NCBI RefSeq assembly: GCF_023073415.1
Contig: NZ_JADPJL010000026.1
Coordinates: forward strand, 95,473-159,472
Length of the DNA: 64,000 nucleotides
Source of the DNA: Bradyrhizobium sp. 190
Lineage (GTDB): Bacteria; Pseudomonadota; Alphaproteobacteria; Rhizobiales; Xanthobacteraceae
Direction of reading: 5' to 3'
The notes beneath the pieces are model-generated. The model ran no database searches and was not told the origin of the DNA. It was given only the letters and a program-made list of their open reading frames with translations. The position numbers and the translations under genes are program-made. Within the stretch, counting starts at the first letter, position 1; each line of letters opens with the position of its first letter. Of this stretch, positions 45,137 to 54,602 are shown piece after piece.

Positions 45137-46074
45137 TAGCGGATCCTCGGATCGACCAGGGTGTAGGTGACGTCGACCATCAGGTTGACGAGCACATAGA
45201 GGAAGCTGAACAGCAGCACGATGCCCTGGATGACCGGGTAATCGCGGCGCAGGATCGCGTCGATCGTCAACCGGCCGAGGCCCGGAATGGCGAACACGCT
45301 TTCGGTCACCACCGCGCCGCCGATCAGTAGCGCGATGCCGATACCGATCACGGTCACGATCGGAACGGCTGCGTTTTTCAGCGCGTGAACGAACAGGATG
45401 TTGCGCTGCCCGAGGCCTTTGGCGCGGGCGGTGCGGACGTAATCCTGCTGCAGGACCTCGAGCATGGAGGCGCGGGTAATGCGCGCAATCAGCGCGATGT
45501 AGACGGAGCCGAGGGCAAGTGCCGGCAGAATCAGGTTCTTCAGCCATGGCCAGACGCCAGCGGTCAGCGGTGTGTAGCCCTGCACGGGCAGCCATTCGAA
45601 CTGCAGCGCGAACACGTAAGCCAGGACGTATCCGACAACAAAGACGGGAAGCGAGAAGGCGAACACGGCGAACGCCATGATGGTGCGGTCGACCCAGCTT
45701 CCCGCCTTCCACGCCGCCGCCACGCCAAGCGGCACCGCGACAAGGATGGTCAGGACGAGCGTAATCGCCATCAGCGAGAAGGTCGGCTCGATGCGCTGCG
45801 CGATCATCGCGGAGACGGGCAGGTTGGTGAAGATCGAGGTGCCGAGATCGCCATGCAGGATATGCCAGAGCCAGGTTCCGAACTGGACCAGAAACGGCCG
45901 GTCGAGGCCGAGGCTCTGGCGTATGCGCTCAACGTCGGCGGGGCTCGCCTGGTCTCCGGCGATCACCGCCGCCGGATCACCCGGCGCGATGTAGAGCAGA
46001 CTGAAGACGAACAGCGCGACGATCCCCATCACGGGCAAGGTCGAGAGAATGCGCCGAAGGATATACGAGACCAT
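45133..46074 (-). CDS. Peptide-type ABC importer permease (DppB family)
   Basis: 313 residues; N-terminal helix then a hydrophilic loop (PGDPAAVIAGDQASPADV near 32-49) and five further helices. YVRTARAKGLGQRNILFVHALKN near 210 is the coupling loop, and the end NLMVDVTYTLVDPRI is the DppB signature. It follows the binding-protein gene by 17 bases. Confidence 0.93.
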   Translation of the reverse strand: MVSYILRRILSTLPVMGIVALFVFSLLYIAPGDPAAVIAGDQASPADVERIRQSLGLDRPFLVQFGTWLWHILHGDLGTSIFTNLPVSAMIAQRIEPTFSLMAITLVLTILVAVPLGVAAAWKAGSWVDRTIMAFAVFAFSLPVFVVGYVLAYVFALQFEWLPVQGYTPLTAGVWPWLKNLILPALALGSVYIALIARITRASMLEVLQQDYVRTARAKGLGQRNILFVHALKNAAVPIVTVIGIGIALLIGGAVVTESVFAIPGLGRLTIDAILRRDYPVIQGIVLLFSFLYVLVNLMVDVTYTLVDPRIRY

Positions 46075-46091
46075 GTGGGTTTACTGCGCCG

Positions 46092-47696
46092 TCATGCGGT
46101 CTTCGACACGCCCCAGAAGAAGGGCAGTGGCCCCTTCGCGATACCGGAGACGTTCTTGCGCCACGCCGTGTAGCTCAGGAAGAATCCGGTCGGCGCATAG
46201 ACGACGTCCTCGATCGCCGCCTTGTTGAGGCGCTTCACGGCAGCCTTCTCCTCGTCGAGATTCTTGGCGTCGAACCATGCCAGGACTTCCCTTTCCACAG
46301 CCTCGCTCGTGGGCCAGCCAAACCACGCCTTGTCGCCAGTGCCGCGAATGGCGTTGTAGGCAGCGGGATTGATGCAGTCCGCGCCGGCGTGCCAGGTGTG
46401 AAACATCCCCCAGCCTCCCTGGCCCGGCGGTGTTTTCTGGGCGCGGCGGGAACCGACCGTGCCCCAATCGGTCGCAACGAAGTCGACGTTCATGCCGATT
46501 TGCTTCAACAGATCGGCGGTGACATCGCCCTGCGCCTTGGTGATCGGCTGATCCTGCGCCACCACGCAGGTGACCGGCTGGCCCGAATAGCCGCTCTCGG
46601 CCAGCAACTTCTTTGCCATTGCGAGATCGCGCTTGCCTTTCAGTATCTCGCCGCCCTCCTCCGTGTAGAGCGGCGTATCCGGCGTGAAGAACCCCGGCAG
46701 CGGCTTCCAGAGCGCGGTATCATCGCCGACCAGCGCGCGCATGTAGTCTTCCTGGCTCATCGCCGCGAGCACGGCACGTCGCACCTTCACATCGTTGAAG
46801 GGCGGATGCAGGTGGTTCATCCGGAATGAACCGATGTTGCCGAGGGGATCGGCGATGTCGACGTCGATGTTGCGGTTCTTCTTCAGCGACGGCACGAGAT
46901 CGGTGATGGGACTCTCCCACCAGTCGACCTCGCCGTTCTGCAGCGCGGCCGCAGCCGTAGCAGGATCCGGGATCACCACCCATTCGATCCGGTCAACCAG
47001 CATCTGCTTGCCGCCGGCGAGCCACGATGCCTTCTCCTGCCGCGGCGCATAATCGGCAAACTTCTCGAACACCGCCTTGGCGCCAGGCACCCATTCGCTC
47101 TTTGCGAACTTCATCGGCCCTGAACCGATATATTCGGGGATCTGCTTGAAGGGGTCGGTCTGGGCGACGCGCTCCGGCATGATGAACGCGCAGGGCGTGC
47201 TGTTCTTGCCCAACGCCAGCAGCATCTTCGGATAGGGTGACTTCAGCGCCCATTTGAAGGTCCGGTCATCGACAGCGGTCAGTTCGTTCTGGACCGCCTT
47301 GAGCATCAGGCCCATCGGATCGCGCGCCGACCAGCGCGTCAGGCTCGCCACCACATCCTTGCTCAGCACCGGCTCGCCGTCGTGAAACTTCAGCCCCGGC
47401 CGGAGCCGAAAGGTCCAAACCAGACCGTCATCGGACACTTGCTCGGACTCGACCATCTGGCGCTGCGGCTGCAGCGTGGCGTCAAGACCATAAAGGGTAT
47501 CCCACACCAGCGCGGCCGCGTTGCGCACGACATACTGGGTCCCCCAGATCGGATCGAAATTCGCGAGGTTGGCCTGCGGCACAAAGCGTAAGGTGCGCGC
47601 GGCAGCGCCTTGGGAAAGCGCCGGCATAGAAAGACCGCCCGTCGCCGCCAGGCTCCCTACCCCGGCTATTCCCTTCAAAAGAGTCCTGCGATCCAT
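46092..47696 (-). CDS. Peptide-type ABC solute-binding protein, Tat-exported
   Basis: 534 residues from ATG 47696 (GGGAG 6 bases before). N-terminus MDRRTLLKGIAGVGSLAATG is a twin-arginine signal cut near PALSQG. The mature part has TLRFVPQANLANFDPIWG, WTFRLRPGLKFHDGEPV and an EYIGSGPMKF segment, as in SBP_bac_5 proteins. It is the receptor of the importer that follows and is paralogous to the binding protein at 50.5-52.1 kb. Tat export implies folding before export, perhaps with a cofactor; none is evident. Confidence 0.92.
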   Translation of the reverse strand: MDRRTLLKGIAGVGSLAATGGLSMPALSQGAAARTLRFVPQANLANFDPIWGTQYVVRNAAALVWDTLYGLDATLQPQRQMVESEQVSDDGLVWTFRLRPGLKFHDGEPVLSKDVVASLTRWSARDPMGLMLKAVQNELTAVDDRTFKWALKSPYPKMLLALGKNSTPCAFIMPERVAQTDPFKQIPEYIGSGPMKFAKSEWVPGAKAVFEKFADYAPRQEKASWLAGGKQMLVDRIEWVVIPDPATAAAALQNGEVDWWESPITDLVPSLKKNRNIDVDIADPLGNIGSFRMNHLHPPFNDVKVRRAVLAAMSQEDYMRALVGDDTALWKPLPGFFTPDTPLYTEEGGEILKGKRDLAMAKKLLAESGYSGQPVTCVVAQDQPITKAQGDVTADLLKQIGMNVDFVATDWGTVGSRRAQKTPPGQGGWGMFHTWHAGADCINPAAYNAIRGTGDKAWFGWPTSEAVEREVLAWFDAKNLDEEKAAVKRLNKAAIEDVVYAPTGFFLSYTAWRKNVSGIAKGPLPFFWGVSKTA

Positions 47697-47901
47697 AGAG
47701 CTCTCCCAATCTCGAATTTGTTGCGGCAATTCTGCCCATTTCTTCGGCCGAGGGTTCGGCACCAAATGAGGCGAAACGGCCTGTCAGACGGATGGCGATT
47801 AGCCTCCGTATGCTTGCAAGCGGTATGCCAGCGCCCTATTCGCGCCGCCGCTGAGATCGTCGGCCACGAACGAGGATGCGTTTTCGGGTGGTGACATCAA
47901 G

Positions 47902-49071
47902 TTAGCCTGCAAGCTGCTTGAATTTCGGCGATTGTTTCGGGTGCCACCAAGCGCCGCCAATGACGACGCCCGCAGACACAATCTTGCGGTCGCCGATCAG
48001 ATGCTCACCGACAACGTCAACGTAGTCGAATTGGCCCTGCGCGATCGAAATCAGGGTAGCGTCCCCAACGCTGCCTGGCTTGAGGCTGCCGAGTTCGGGA
48101 CGCCGCAGCGCCATCGCCGCATTGACCGTCGATGCCGCGACCACATCGGAAAGCGGCATGCCCATGCACAGAAACTTGGACATGGTCGTCACCTGATCAA
48201 AGGCCGGCCCGTCGATGCACAGGGCATGGACATCAGAGGAAATCGTGTCTGGATAGAAGCCGTTGGCAAGCATTGCGCGGGCGGTCTTGAAGGCAAACGA
48301 GCCCTTGCCGTGGCCGATGTCAAACAACACACCGCGTTCGCGCGCTTCCAGCACCACCCGCTTCACCGTGCCCTGGGCGGTGGCGGGCGTATTGGGAAAC
48401 GGCCGGAACGCGTGCGTGAGGACGTCGCCCGGCCGCAGGCGGGCGAGCACCTCCTCGTAGCTCGGCGGCGGATGGTCGATATGCGCCATCAGCGGCATGC
48501 CGACCTGCTCGGCGACCTCAAGTGCGATGTCGAGCGGCACGATCCCCGAGGTGCCCGAGGCGTGGAGCCCTACCCGCACCTTGATGCCGACGATGACGTC
48601 GCGGTTGGCCTCCGCCACCGCGACGGCGTCGATCGGGTTCATCAGCCGCATCTCCTCGCTCTCGCCGACCATGACCCGATGCGAGAAGCCGTAGATGCCG
48701 GCGTGCGAGACGTGCAGATAGGCCAGAATGCGGACCTGGCTCGGCTCGATGACGTGTTTGCGGAAGCCGGCGAAATTGCCCGGGCCGGCGCTGCCGGTGT
48801 CAACCGCCGTGGTGACGCCGGAGGTGCGGCAGAACTCCTCGGCGTCGATGCCGAGCGAGGTGCCGCCCCAATAGACATGGGTGTGCAGATCGATCAGGCC
48901 AGGAGTGACAATGTAGCCTGACACGTCGCGCACATCGGTTCCGGGATCGGCCTTGAGCTCGCTTCCGACCATCGCCACCTTGCCGCCTGCAAAGGCGACA
49001 TCCGTCACGGCGTCGAGTTTTTGGGAAGGATCGATCACCCGGCCGCCGCGCAGGATCAGATCGAAAGGCAT
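47902..49071 (-). CDS. Amidohydrolase/deacetylase family metallohydrolase
   Basis: 389 residues, ATG 49071 with AGGAG about 6 bases upstream. Metal ligands are visible: DLHTHVY near 60, IKVRV with a possible carboxylated lysine near 148, MAHIDHPP near 179, LTHAFRPF near 204 and SSDVHAL near 258. It belongs to the same subgroup as the amidohydrolase at 27.6-28.9 kb but is clearly divergent. The likely role is hydrolysis of an acyl- or cyclic amide. It is the last gene of the 57.3-47.9 kb run. Confidence 0.87.
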   Translation of the reverse strand: MPFDLILRGGRVIDPSQKLDAVTDVAFAGGKVAMVGSELKADPGTDVRDVSGYIVTPGLIDLHTHVYWGGTSLGIDAEEFCRTSGVTTAVDTGSAGPGNFAGFRKHVIEPSQVRILAYLHVSHAGIYGFSHRVMVGESEEMRLMNPIDAVAVAEANRDVIVGIKVRVGLHASGTSGIVPLDIALEVAEQVGMPLMAHIDHPPPSYEEVLARLRPGDVLTHAFRPFPNTPATAQGTVKRVVLEARERGVLFDIGHGKGSFAFKTARAMLANGFYPDTISSDVHALCIDGPAFDQVTTMSKFLCMGMPLSDVVAASTVNAAMALRRPELGSLKPGSVGDATLISIAQGQFDYVDVVGEHLIGDRKIVSAGVVIGGAWWHPKQSPKFKQLAG

Positions 49072-49146
49072 CGTTATCTCCTGAAATGAAGGAAACAGAG
49101 CGAGAGCGCCTCGCCCATCCACGAAAACGCGTGCACGGATAAGCCG

Positions 49147-50520
49147 TCAACCATTGAAGGCCGCCTGAGCCTCCGGCAAATCCCAGATTTTGCCGATCGC
49201 CGCGTTCGCGGCCGACATCATCGCGGTCTCGTCGCCGTGACTGTATCGACCGGCATCGATCAGCACACGCCCATCAACGATGACCTGATCGATGTTGGCG
49301 CGGTTTCCAAGCGCGACCAGTCCGCGCCGTGGGTCGAACAAAGGCTGCAGATGAGGATGGGTCAGGTCGACGACGGTGAGGTCGGCGGTGGCACCCGGCG
49401 CGATCGTCCCGAGGTCCGGCCGCTTGATGACCGCTGCCGCGGTGGCAGTGACCGACTCGATCAGCTCAGGTGCATTGGCGACATCAGCGCGAGCGGATGC
49501 AATCTTCGAGATCATCGACGCGGCGTTGAGTTCGCCAAGCAGGTCCATATTGTAGCCGTCGGTTCCGACTACCGTCCGGACGCCGTGCCCCGCGAACCGG
49601 CCGAACGCCGCGGTAATGCCTGCACGCGCAAACACGCGCGGGCAGTTCAGCACCGTGGCGCCCCTCGCCGCCATCAGCTTCAAATCATTATCGGTGCTCG
49701 CGATGCAGTGCGCGGCCATAAGATCAGGCGCCAGGAGGCCCAGCCAGTCGAGATATTCGGCCGGCGTGCGACCGCCGTGGCGGCTCCCGATCGTCGTGAC
49801 TTCGGCCTGGCTTTGCGCTAGATGGGTGGTGATGGGAACGTCGAGTTCGCGCGCGCGGGCGGCGCAGGCCCGCAGTAGGTCCGGACCGCAGGTGTCGGTC
49901 GCGTGCGGGCTCATCGCAAGGCCAATCCGGCCGTGGCCGCGTCCATTCCAGCGATGGTATAGCGCGTTCCAGGTGTCCATGTCGGCCTGGCCGTCATCGC
50001 CCGCGTAATGCACCACGCCGTCCGGCCCCGCCTTGGCATCCGAGGTCGAAAACAAATACGGCGCGCCATAGAAGCGGATGCCCATCTCCTCGGCGGCGTC
50101 GAACATCTCCGGAATGGTGTTGCGGAACGGCTCCATCACAGTGGTGGCGCCGCCTTTCAGCAATTGCAGAATGCCGAGCCGGGCGATGGCGAGCCGCTCC
50201 GACGGCGACAGAAGGTCGGCGCCGCGCTTGGTCAGCGGCAGCAGCACCGTATAGACGATGCTCTGGTTGTTCCGGCGACCATTGCCGTCCTCCGTATGCG
50301 TCCGGGCGACGGCTTCGCTGAAGCAGTGGTTGTGCAGGTTCAGAAGTCCCGGCAGCACGAAGCGGCCCGGCCTGTCGAAGACCTCGGTGGCCGACGGCCG
50401 GTCGGGCGTGACGGCGGCGATCCGTTTGCCTTCCAGCAATACCCAGTGATCGTGCAGCACCTCCTGCGCACCATCCTTGCGCGACAACACATAGCTGCCA
50501 AAGATCGCAATCGTGCTCAT
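49147..50520 (-). CDS. Guanine-deaminase/TRZ-ATZ-type amidohydrolase
   Basis: 457 residues. LNLHNHCFSEAVAR near 57 (HxH), THLAQSQAEV near 240, MAAHCIAST near 275 and VGTDGYN near 325 make the mononuclear zinc or iron site of the cytosine/guanine deaminase and TRZ/ATZ group. It would deaminate or dehalogenate an N-heterocycle. ATG 50520 overlaps the binding-protein stop by 4 bases. Substrate is not predictable; a purine, pyrimidine or triazine ring would fit the cluster. Confidence 0.87.
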   Translation of the reverse strand: MSTIAIFGSYVLSRKDGAQEVLHDHWVLLEGKRIAAVTPDRPSATEVFDRPGRFVLPGLLNLHNHCFSEAVARTHTEDGNGRRNNQSIVYTVLLPLTKRGADLLSPSERLAIARLGILQLLKGGATTVMEPFRNTIPEMFDAAEEMGIRFYGAPYLFSTSDAKAGPDGVVHYAGDDGQADMDTWNALYHRWNGRGHGRIGLAMSPHATDTCGPDLLRACAARARELDVPITTHLAQSQAEVTTIGSRHGGRTPAEYLDWLGLLAPDLMAAHCIASTDNDLKLMAARGATVLNCPRVFARAGITAAFGRFAGHGVRTVVGTDGYNMDLLGELNAASMISKIASARADVANAPELIESVTATAAAVIKRPDLGTIAPGATADLTVVDLTHPHLQPLFDPRRGLVALGNRANIDQVIVDGRVLIDAGRYSHGDETAMMSAANAAIGKIWDLPEAQAAFNG

Positions 50521-52100
50521 GCTGGTTTCACATTCCAGAACACGGCTGTGCCGTCGAGGATGCCCGTGATGTTCGAGCGGTACGCGGTCGGTTGCTTGTA
50601 CTGACCGATCGGGAAGTAAGGAATTTCCTCGAACGACAACGCCTGGATATCGCGGCAGATGCGCTGTTGCTCGGCGAGGTTGGCGGCGGCGAGCCACTGA
50701 CTTCGTAGTGCCCCCATCTTCTCGCTCTTGTACCAGCCGGCCACTTTGCTGTCGCCGCGCAGATTCGAATTGCCGGCCGGGTTCAGCCAATCGATGCCTT
50801 GCCAGTTGCCGACGCCGGCGCTCCAGCCGCCCTGGGCGACGGGGTCCTTTTTCAACTGCCGCTGCAACACCACGCCGAAATCCAGTCCGGCATATTCGAC
50901 GTTCATGCCGGCCTGCTGCAGCATGTCGGCCGCGATGTCGCCGAGCGGTTTTTGTGCAACCGAGTTGGTGGGAACGAGCAGCACCACCTTCTCGCCATTG
51001 TAACCGGCGGCTTTCAGATCGGCCTTGACCTTCGCCATGTCGCGCGGCCCGCGGAACACATTGAGGCCGACATCGCTCGCCATCGGCGTACCCGGCGCAA
51101 AGAAGCCGATCGGCGAGGATTGATGGGCGGGATCATCGCCCGCAACCGCCGTCATGAAGGCGGATTGGTCGATCGCGCCCAACAGCGCGCGGCGGATCGC
51201 GGGATTGTCGAACGGCGGCTGGAGATGGTTGACGCGCATCATGCAGGTGTAACCGCGCGGATCGAGAATCCGCGTGGCGACGCCGCCGGTACGTTTCAGC
51301 ACCGGCAGCAGGTCGTGCGGCGTTGTTTCCTGCCAATCCTGCTCGCGCGTTTGCAGCGCAGCGACCCCTGTTGCCGCATCCGGCATCGTGGTCCAGACCA
51401 CGCGGTCGTAATGAACGATCTTGGGACCGGCGGTCCAGTCGGGCTTGCCGTCCTGACGGGGTTGATAGCGATCGAAACGGGCGTACACGTTGCGCGCGCC
51501 CTGTACGCGCTCATCCGCCACGAAGCGGAAGGGACCGCTGCCCACGACCTCGGCCAGCGGCTTGAACGGATCCTGGGTCGCCAGCCGCTCCGGCATCATG
51601 AACGGTGCCTGGATCGCGGCCTTGCCGAGCGCCGCAGGCAGCAGCGGGAAAGGCCTGCTCAGCCGAAAGCGAATGGTACGGTCATCAGGTGCCGACAGCT
51701 CGTCCGTTGCGGCCATCAGCTCGGCGCCGAACCCGTCGCGGGCAGCCCATCGGCGAATGCTTGCGACGCAATCGCGCGCCAACACGCGCTCGCCGTCATG
51801 CCATAGCAGGCCATCCCGCAACGTCAAATCCCACTGGCGTTCGTCGTTGGACACAACATGCCCGGACACCATCTGAGGCGAGACCTCAAGCGCCGAATTC
51901 ATGCCGTAGAGCGTGTCGTAGACCATGAACCCGTGGTTTCGGGAAACCTGCGCCGTCGAATAGATCGGATCGAGAAAGGTCAGGTCGATCACCGGAATAA
52001 AGCGCAGCGTGGTCTGCGACTGCGCCCGCAGGATTCCCGGCAGCGACAACGCCGGCGCCGCCGCGGCGGCCTTTAACAGTGAACGACGGGAAACGAGCAT
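50517..52100 (-). CDS. Peptide-type ABC solute-binding protein without own permease, Tat-exported
   Basis: 527 residues. MLVSRRSLLKAAAAAPAL is a twin-arginine signal with cut near LRAQSQ; TTLRFIPVIDLTFLDPIY and WDLTLRDGLLWHDGERV place it in SBP_bac_5. ATG 52100 has AGGAG 7 bases upstream, preferred over ATG 52121. No permease or ATPase gene follows it; it is a paralogue of the 46.1-47.7 kb receptor and may share that importer. Confidence 0.9.
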   Translation of the reverse strand: MLVSRRSLLKAAAAAPALSLPGILRAQSQTTLRFIPVIDLTFLDPIYSTAQVSRNHGFMVYDTLYGMNSALEVSPQMVSGHVVSNDERQWDLTLRDGLLWHDGERVLARDCVASIRRWAARDGFGAELMAATDELSAPDDRTIRFRLSRPFPLLPAALGKAAIQAPFMMPERLATQDPFKPLAEVVGSGPFRFVADERVQGARNVYARFDRYQPRQDGKPDWTAGPKIVHYDRVVWTTMPDAATGVAALQTREQDWQETTPHDLLPVLKRTGGVATRILDPRGYTCMMRVNHLQPPFDNPAIRRALLGAIDQSAFMTAVAGDDPAHQSSPIGFFAPGTPMASDVGLNVFRGPRDMAKVKADLKAAGYNGEKVVLLVPTNSVAQKPLGDIAADMLQQAGMNVEYAGLDFGVVLQRQLKKDPVAQGGWSAGVGNWQGIDWLNPAGNSNLRGDSKVAGWYKSEKMGALRSQWLAAANLAEQQRICRDIQALSFEEIPYFPIGQYKQPTAYRSNITGILDGTAVFWNVKPA

Positions 52101-52137
52101 CGATGACTCCTGGAACGACATGTGGCCCGCACGACTC

Positions 52138-53022
52138 TCAGGTGGTCGCTGCTTCGTGCCTTCTGAAATTCGCCGCGATCGCCTCTCCCGTTGTGATCCA
52201 CAGATCGGGGCAGGATTTGGCATAGGTGAGAAATTCCCGCAGCAGCCGAAGCCGCATCGGACGGCCGCTGCATTGCGGATGCAGCACGGTCGTGACCATC
52301 GCGCCCCAATCCCTGACCTCATCGAGCTCATCCTTCCAGATCGAGAGCACATGCTCCTTGGGAAAGATCGGCCGCGGGCTAAATCGGGCGGACAGTCCAT
52401 GCATCCAGTCGTCGTAGCTAGCGGTCACCGGGAGCTCGATCGTGCCCGGCCTGCCATCCGCAAGGCGATGGCGGTAAGGCCGCACGTCGTCGCGAAAGGA
52501 CGAGGTGTAGACGATACCGTGGCGCACCAGCGCCACACGCAGTTCTTCCGTGAATTCGCCGTAAGGCGCCCGATAGCCGGTCGGCTTGACGCCAAGCCGG
52601 CGCTTCAGCGCCTCAAAACCCCGCTCCAATTCCTCCTCGATCCAGGGATCGTCCGGATCCGGCAGCAGATGGTGATAGCCGTGGTGGCCGATCTCATGGC
52701 CCGCCTTGAGAATGGCCTCCGCCATCGCCGGATGCGCATCCACCGACCAGCCGGTGACGAAGAACGTCGCCTTCAGGTCAAGCTGGTCGAGCAGCTCCAG
52801 GAGTTTCGGCGTGCCGACGCGCGCCTCGTAGCCGCCATAGCTCATCGTGATGAGGCGCTGGGCGTGAGCTGCGTCCTTGCTGGTCCAAGCGCTCTCCGCA
52901 TCCACGTCAAAGGAGAGGAACATCGCTGATGTATAGGGCTTGGGCCACGGATAGTCCGGGGCCGGCGGCGCGGTGTTCGCGGGAGTGAGCGGAATGCTCG
53001 CGAGCGCTTTACTGTCCAGCAT
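52138..53022 (-). CDS. Polysaccharide-deacetylase-family hydrolase (PuuE/PgdA-like)
   Basis: 294 residues. NodB-type motifs: FLSFDVDAES near 35 (catalytic and metal Asp), GHHGYHH near 113 (metal histidines) and TGYRAPYGEF near 147. The size and the PWPKPYTSAMF head are those of the PuuE allantoinase and HpPgdA subgroup, not of chitin-modifying enzymes, and no signal peptide is present, so it is cytoplasmic. In this context a cyclic-amide hydrolase such as an allantoinase is more likely than a cell-wall enzyme. AAGG lies 10 bases before the ATG; it overlaps the preceding gene by 14 bases. Confidence 0.85.
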   Translation of the reverse strand: MLDSKALASIPLTPANTAPPAPDYPWPKPYTSAMFLSFDVDAESAWTSKDAAHAQRLITMSYGGYEARVGTPKLLELLDQLDLKATFFVTGWSVDAHPAMAEAILKAGHEIGHHGYHHLLPDPDDPWIEEELERGFEALKRRLGVKPTGYRAPYGEFTEELRVALVRHGIVYTSSFRDDVRPYRHRLADGRPGTIELPVTASYDDWMHGLSARFSPRPIFPKEHVLSIWKDELDEVRDWGAMVTTVLHPQCSGRPMRLRLLREFLTYAKSCPDLWITTGEAIAANFRRHEAATT

Positions 53023-53821
53023 TGATGGTCGCCTTCTCTACGCCGTAGTCGGTCAATTTCCATTTCGCCAGCAAAGCACGGTAGGTGCCGTCCGCGATCA
53101 GGGAGTCCAGGGCCTCCACGACCGCCTGCTGCAGCACCTTCTCCTTCACGCCCAACGCAAGCCCGGTGAACTGGGTGGCGAACACGTCGCCGACCGGGAC
53201 ATAGGTGCCCGGCTCGAGGTCCATCATGTAGGGAAGCGTCTCGCCGCCCTGGACAGCCGCGTCGATCCGTCCCTGCCTGAGCTGGGTCCGGGCATCGGCC
53301 GATCCTTCCGTGCCGACGAATTGAATCGGGTTACCGCCGCAATTAGCCTCGCTCCAGGTGGCAATCAGCTTCGGAAACGACGTGCGCCGGCTGGCGCCGA
53401 CTTTCTTCCCGCAAAATGCCGTCGTGTCCTTGAACTCGGCGGCGCGCGAATGCTGCACGAAAAATCGGGGCCCATTGCGAAGGTAGTCGACAAAGGTCGC
53501 GGTATCCTGCCGGCTCGCCATATCCGTCATGCCGGACAGGATCGCATCCACCCTCCCCGTAGCGATCGCGGGCATCATCTGGTCGAAACTGGTTTGCTGC
53601 CAGTCGATCTTGATGCCGAGCTTCTTGCCGAGCGCCTCGCCAAGCTCGACGTCGAAACCGGTTAGCGTGTTGGTCGCGGGATCGCGGAATTCCAGCGGCG
53701 GATAGTTTGGTACGATGGCGACCTTGATACTGCCCTGCCTGGCGATTTCCGGAGGCAGTTCGATCGCCATGGCCGAAGCATTGGCCGCACTGAGGAATGC
53801 GGCTGCAAGAAAACGTTTCAT
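53009..53821 (-). CDS. Polar amino-acid ABC solute-binding protein (HisJ/FliY family)
   Basis: 270 residues with a short Sec signal ending near SAMA (residue 18). SIKVAIVPNYPPLEFRDP is the family's first strand, and GFDVELGEALGKKLGIK and ISGMTDMASRQ follow. It is the receptor for a polar amino-acid importer with the ATPase and permease at 53.8-55.5 kb. GTG 53824 is an alternative start three bases earlier. It is followed by the deacetylase gene with a 14-base overlap. Confidence 0.92.
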   Translation of the reverse strand: MKRFLAAAFLSAANASAMAIELPPEIARQGSIKVAIVPNYPPLEFRDPATNTLTGFDVELGEALGKKLGIKIDWQQTSFDQMMPAIATGRVDAILSGMTDMASRQDTATFVDYLRNGPRFFVQHSRAAEFKDTTAFCGKKVGASRRTSFPKLIATWSEANCGGNPIQFVGTEGSADARTQLRQGRIDAAVQGGETLPYMMDLEPGTYVPVGDVFATQFTGLALGVKEKVLQQAVVEALDSLIADGTYRALLAKWKLTDYGVEKATINAGQ

Positions 53822-53837
53822 CACGAAATTCGCTCCA

Positions 53838-54602
53838 TCAGATCACCGCGGAAAGAAACGACTGGGTGCGCACTTCACGGGGCTTACCGAGAACCTCGGC
53901 CGCTGGGCCGGATTCCACGATTGCGCCATGGTCCATATAAACAACGGTATCCGCCACCTCGCGCGCGAAGCCGAGTTCGTGCGTCACCACCATCATCGTC
54001 ATGCCGCTGCGGGCCAGCTCCTTCATGACGGTGAGCACCTCGCCGACCAGTTCGGGATCGAGGGCACTCGTCGGCTCGTCGAACAGCATCAGCATCGGCT
54101 TCATGGCGAGCGCGCGGGCAATCGCTACCCGCTGCTGCTGCCCGCCGGAAAGCTGAGAGGGATAGGCATCGGCTTTCGCCACAAGCCCAACGCGCCCGAG
54201 AAGCTCCATCGCCTCCGCCCGCGCGTCGTCCTGCTTGCGACCCTGCACCTGCACCGGACCTTCGGTGATATTCTCAAGCGCGGTCCTGTGTGGAAACAAA
54301 TTGAAGCGCTGAAACACCATGCCGGTCTTCAGGCGCTGGCGCGCGATCTGCCGCTCGGTGAGACGATGCAATCGCCCGCCCTCTTCGCGTACACCCAGCA
54401 ACTCGCCATCCAGCCAGATACCGCCGCTATCAAGCGGCGTAAGCTGATTGATGCAACGCAGGAGCGTCGTCTTGCCCGATCCCGACGCACCGATCAGGCA
54501 GAGTACCTCGCCTGGCCAGACGTCGAGCGAGACGCGATTGAGGGCTTGAAACTCCCCAAAGTTCTTGCTGACCGAACGGATGGCGACGAGGGGCTGGGTC
54601 AT
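53838..54602 (-). CDS. Polar amino-acid ABC importer ATPase (GlnQ family)
   Basis: 254 residues: Walker A GASGSGKTT near 39, Q-loop VFQRFNLFPH, signature LSGGQQQR near 157, Walker B MLMLFDEPTSALDPE, H-loop VVTHELGFA. Starts within the permease stop (4-base overlap). It powers the importer with the single permease encoded upstream. Confidence 0.95.
   Translation of the reverse strand: MTQPLVAIRSVSKNFGEFQALNRVSLDVWPGEVLCLIGASGSGKTTLLRCINQLTPLDSGGIWLDGELLGVREEGGRLHRLTERQIARQRLKTGMVFQRFNLFPHRTALENITEGPVQVQGRKQDDARAEAMELLGRVGLVAKADAYPSQLSGGQQQRVAIARALAMKPMLMLFDEPTSALDPELVGEVLTVMKELARSGMTMMVVTHELGFAREVADTVVYMDHGAIVESGPAAEVLGKPREVRTQSFLSAVI

Noticed and set aside
52138..53022. Nodulation NodB-like chitooligosaccharide deacetylase
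   Set aside because: Size, N-terminus and context fit PuuE/PgdA; no other nod gene is present.
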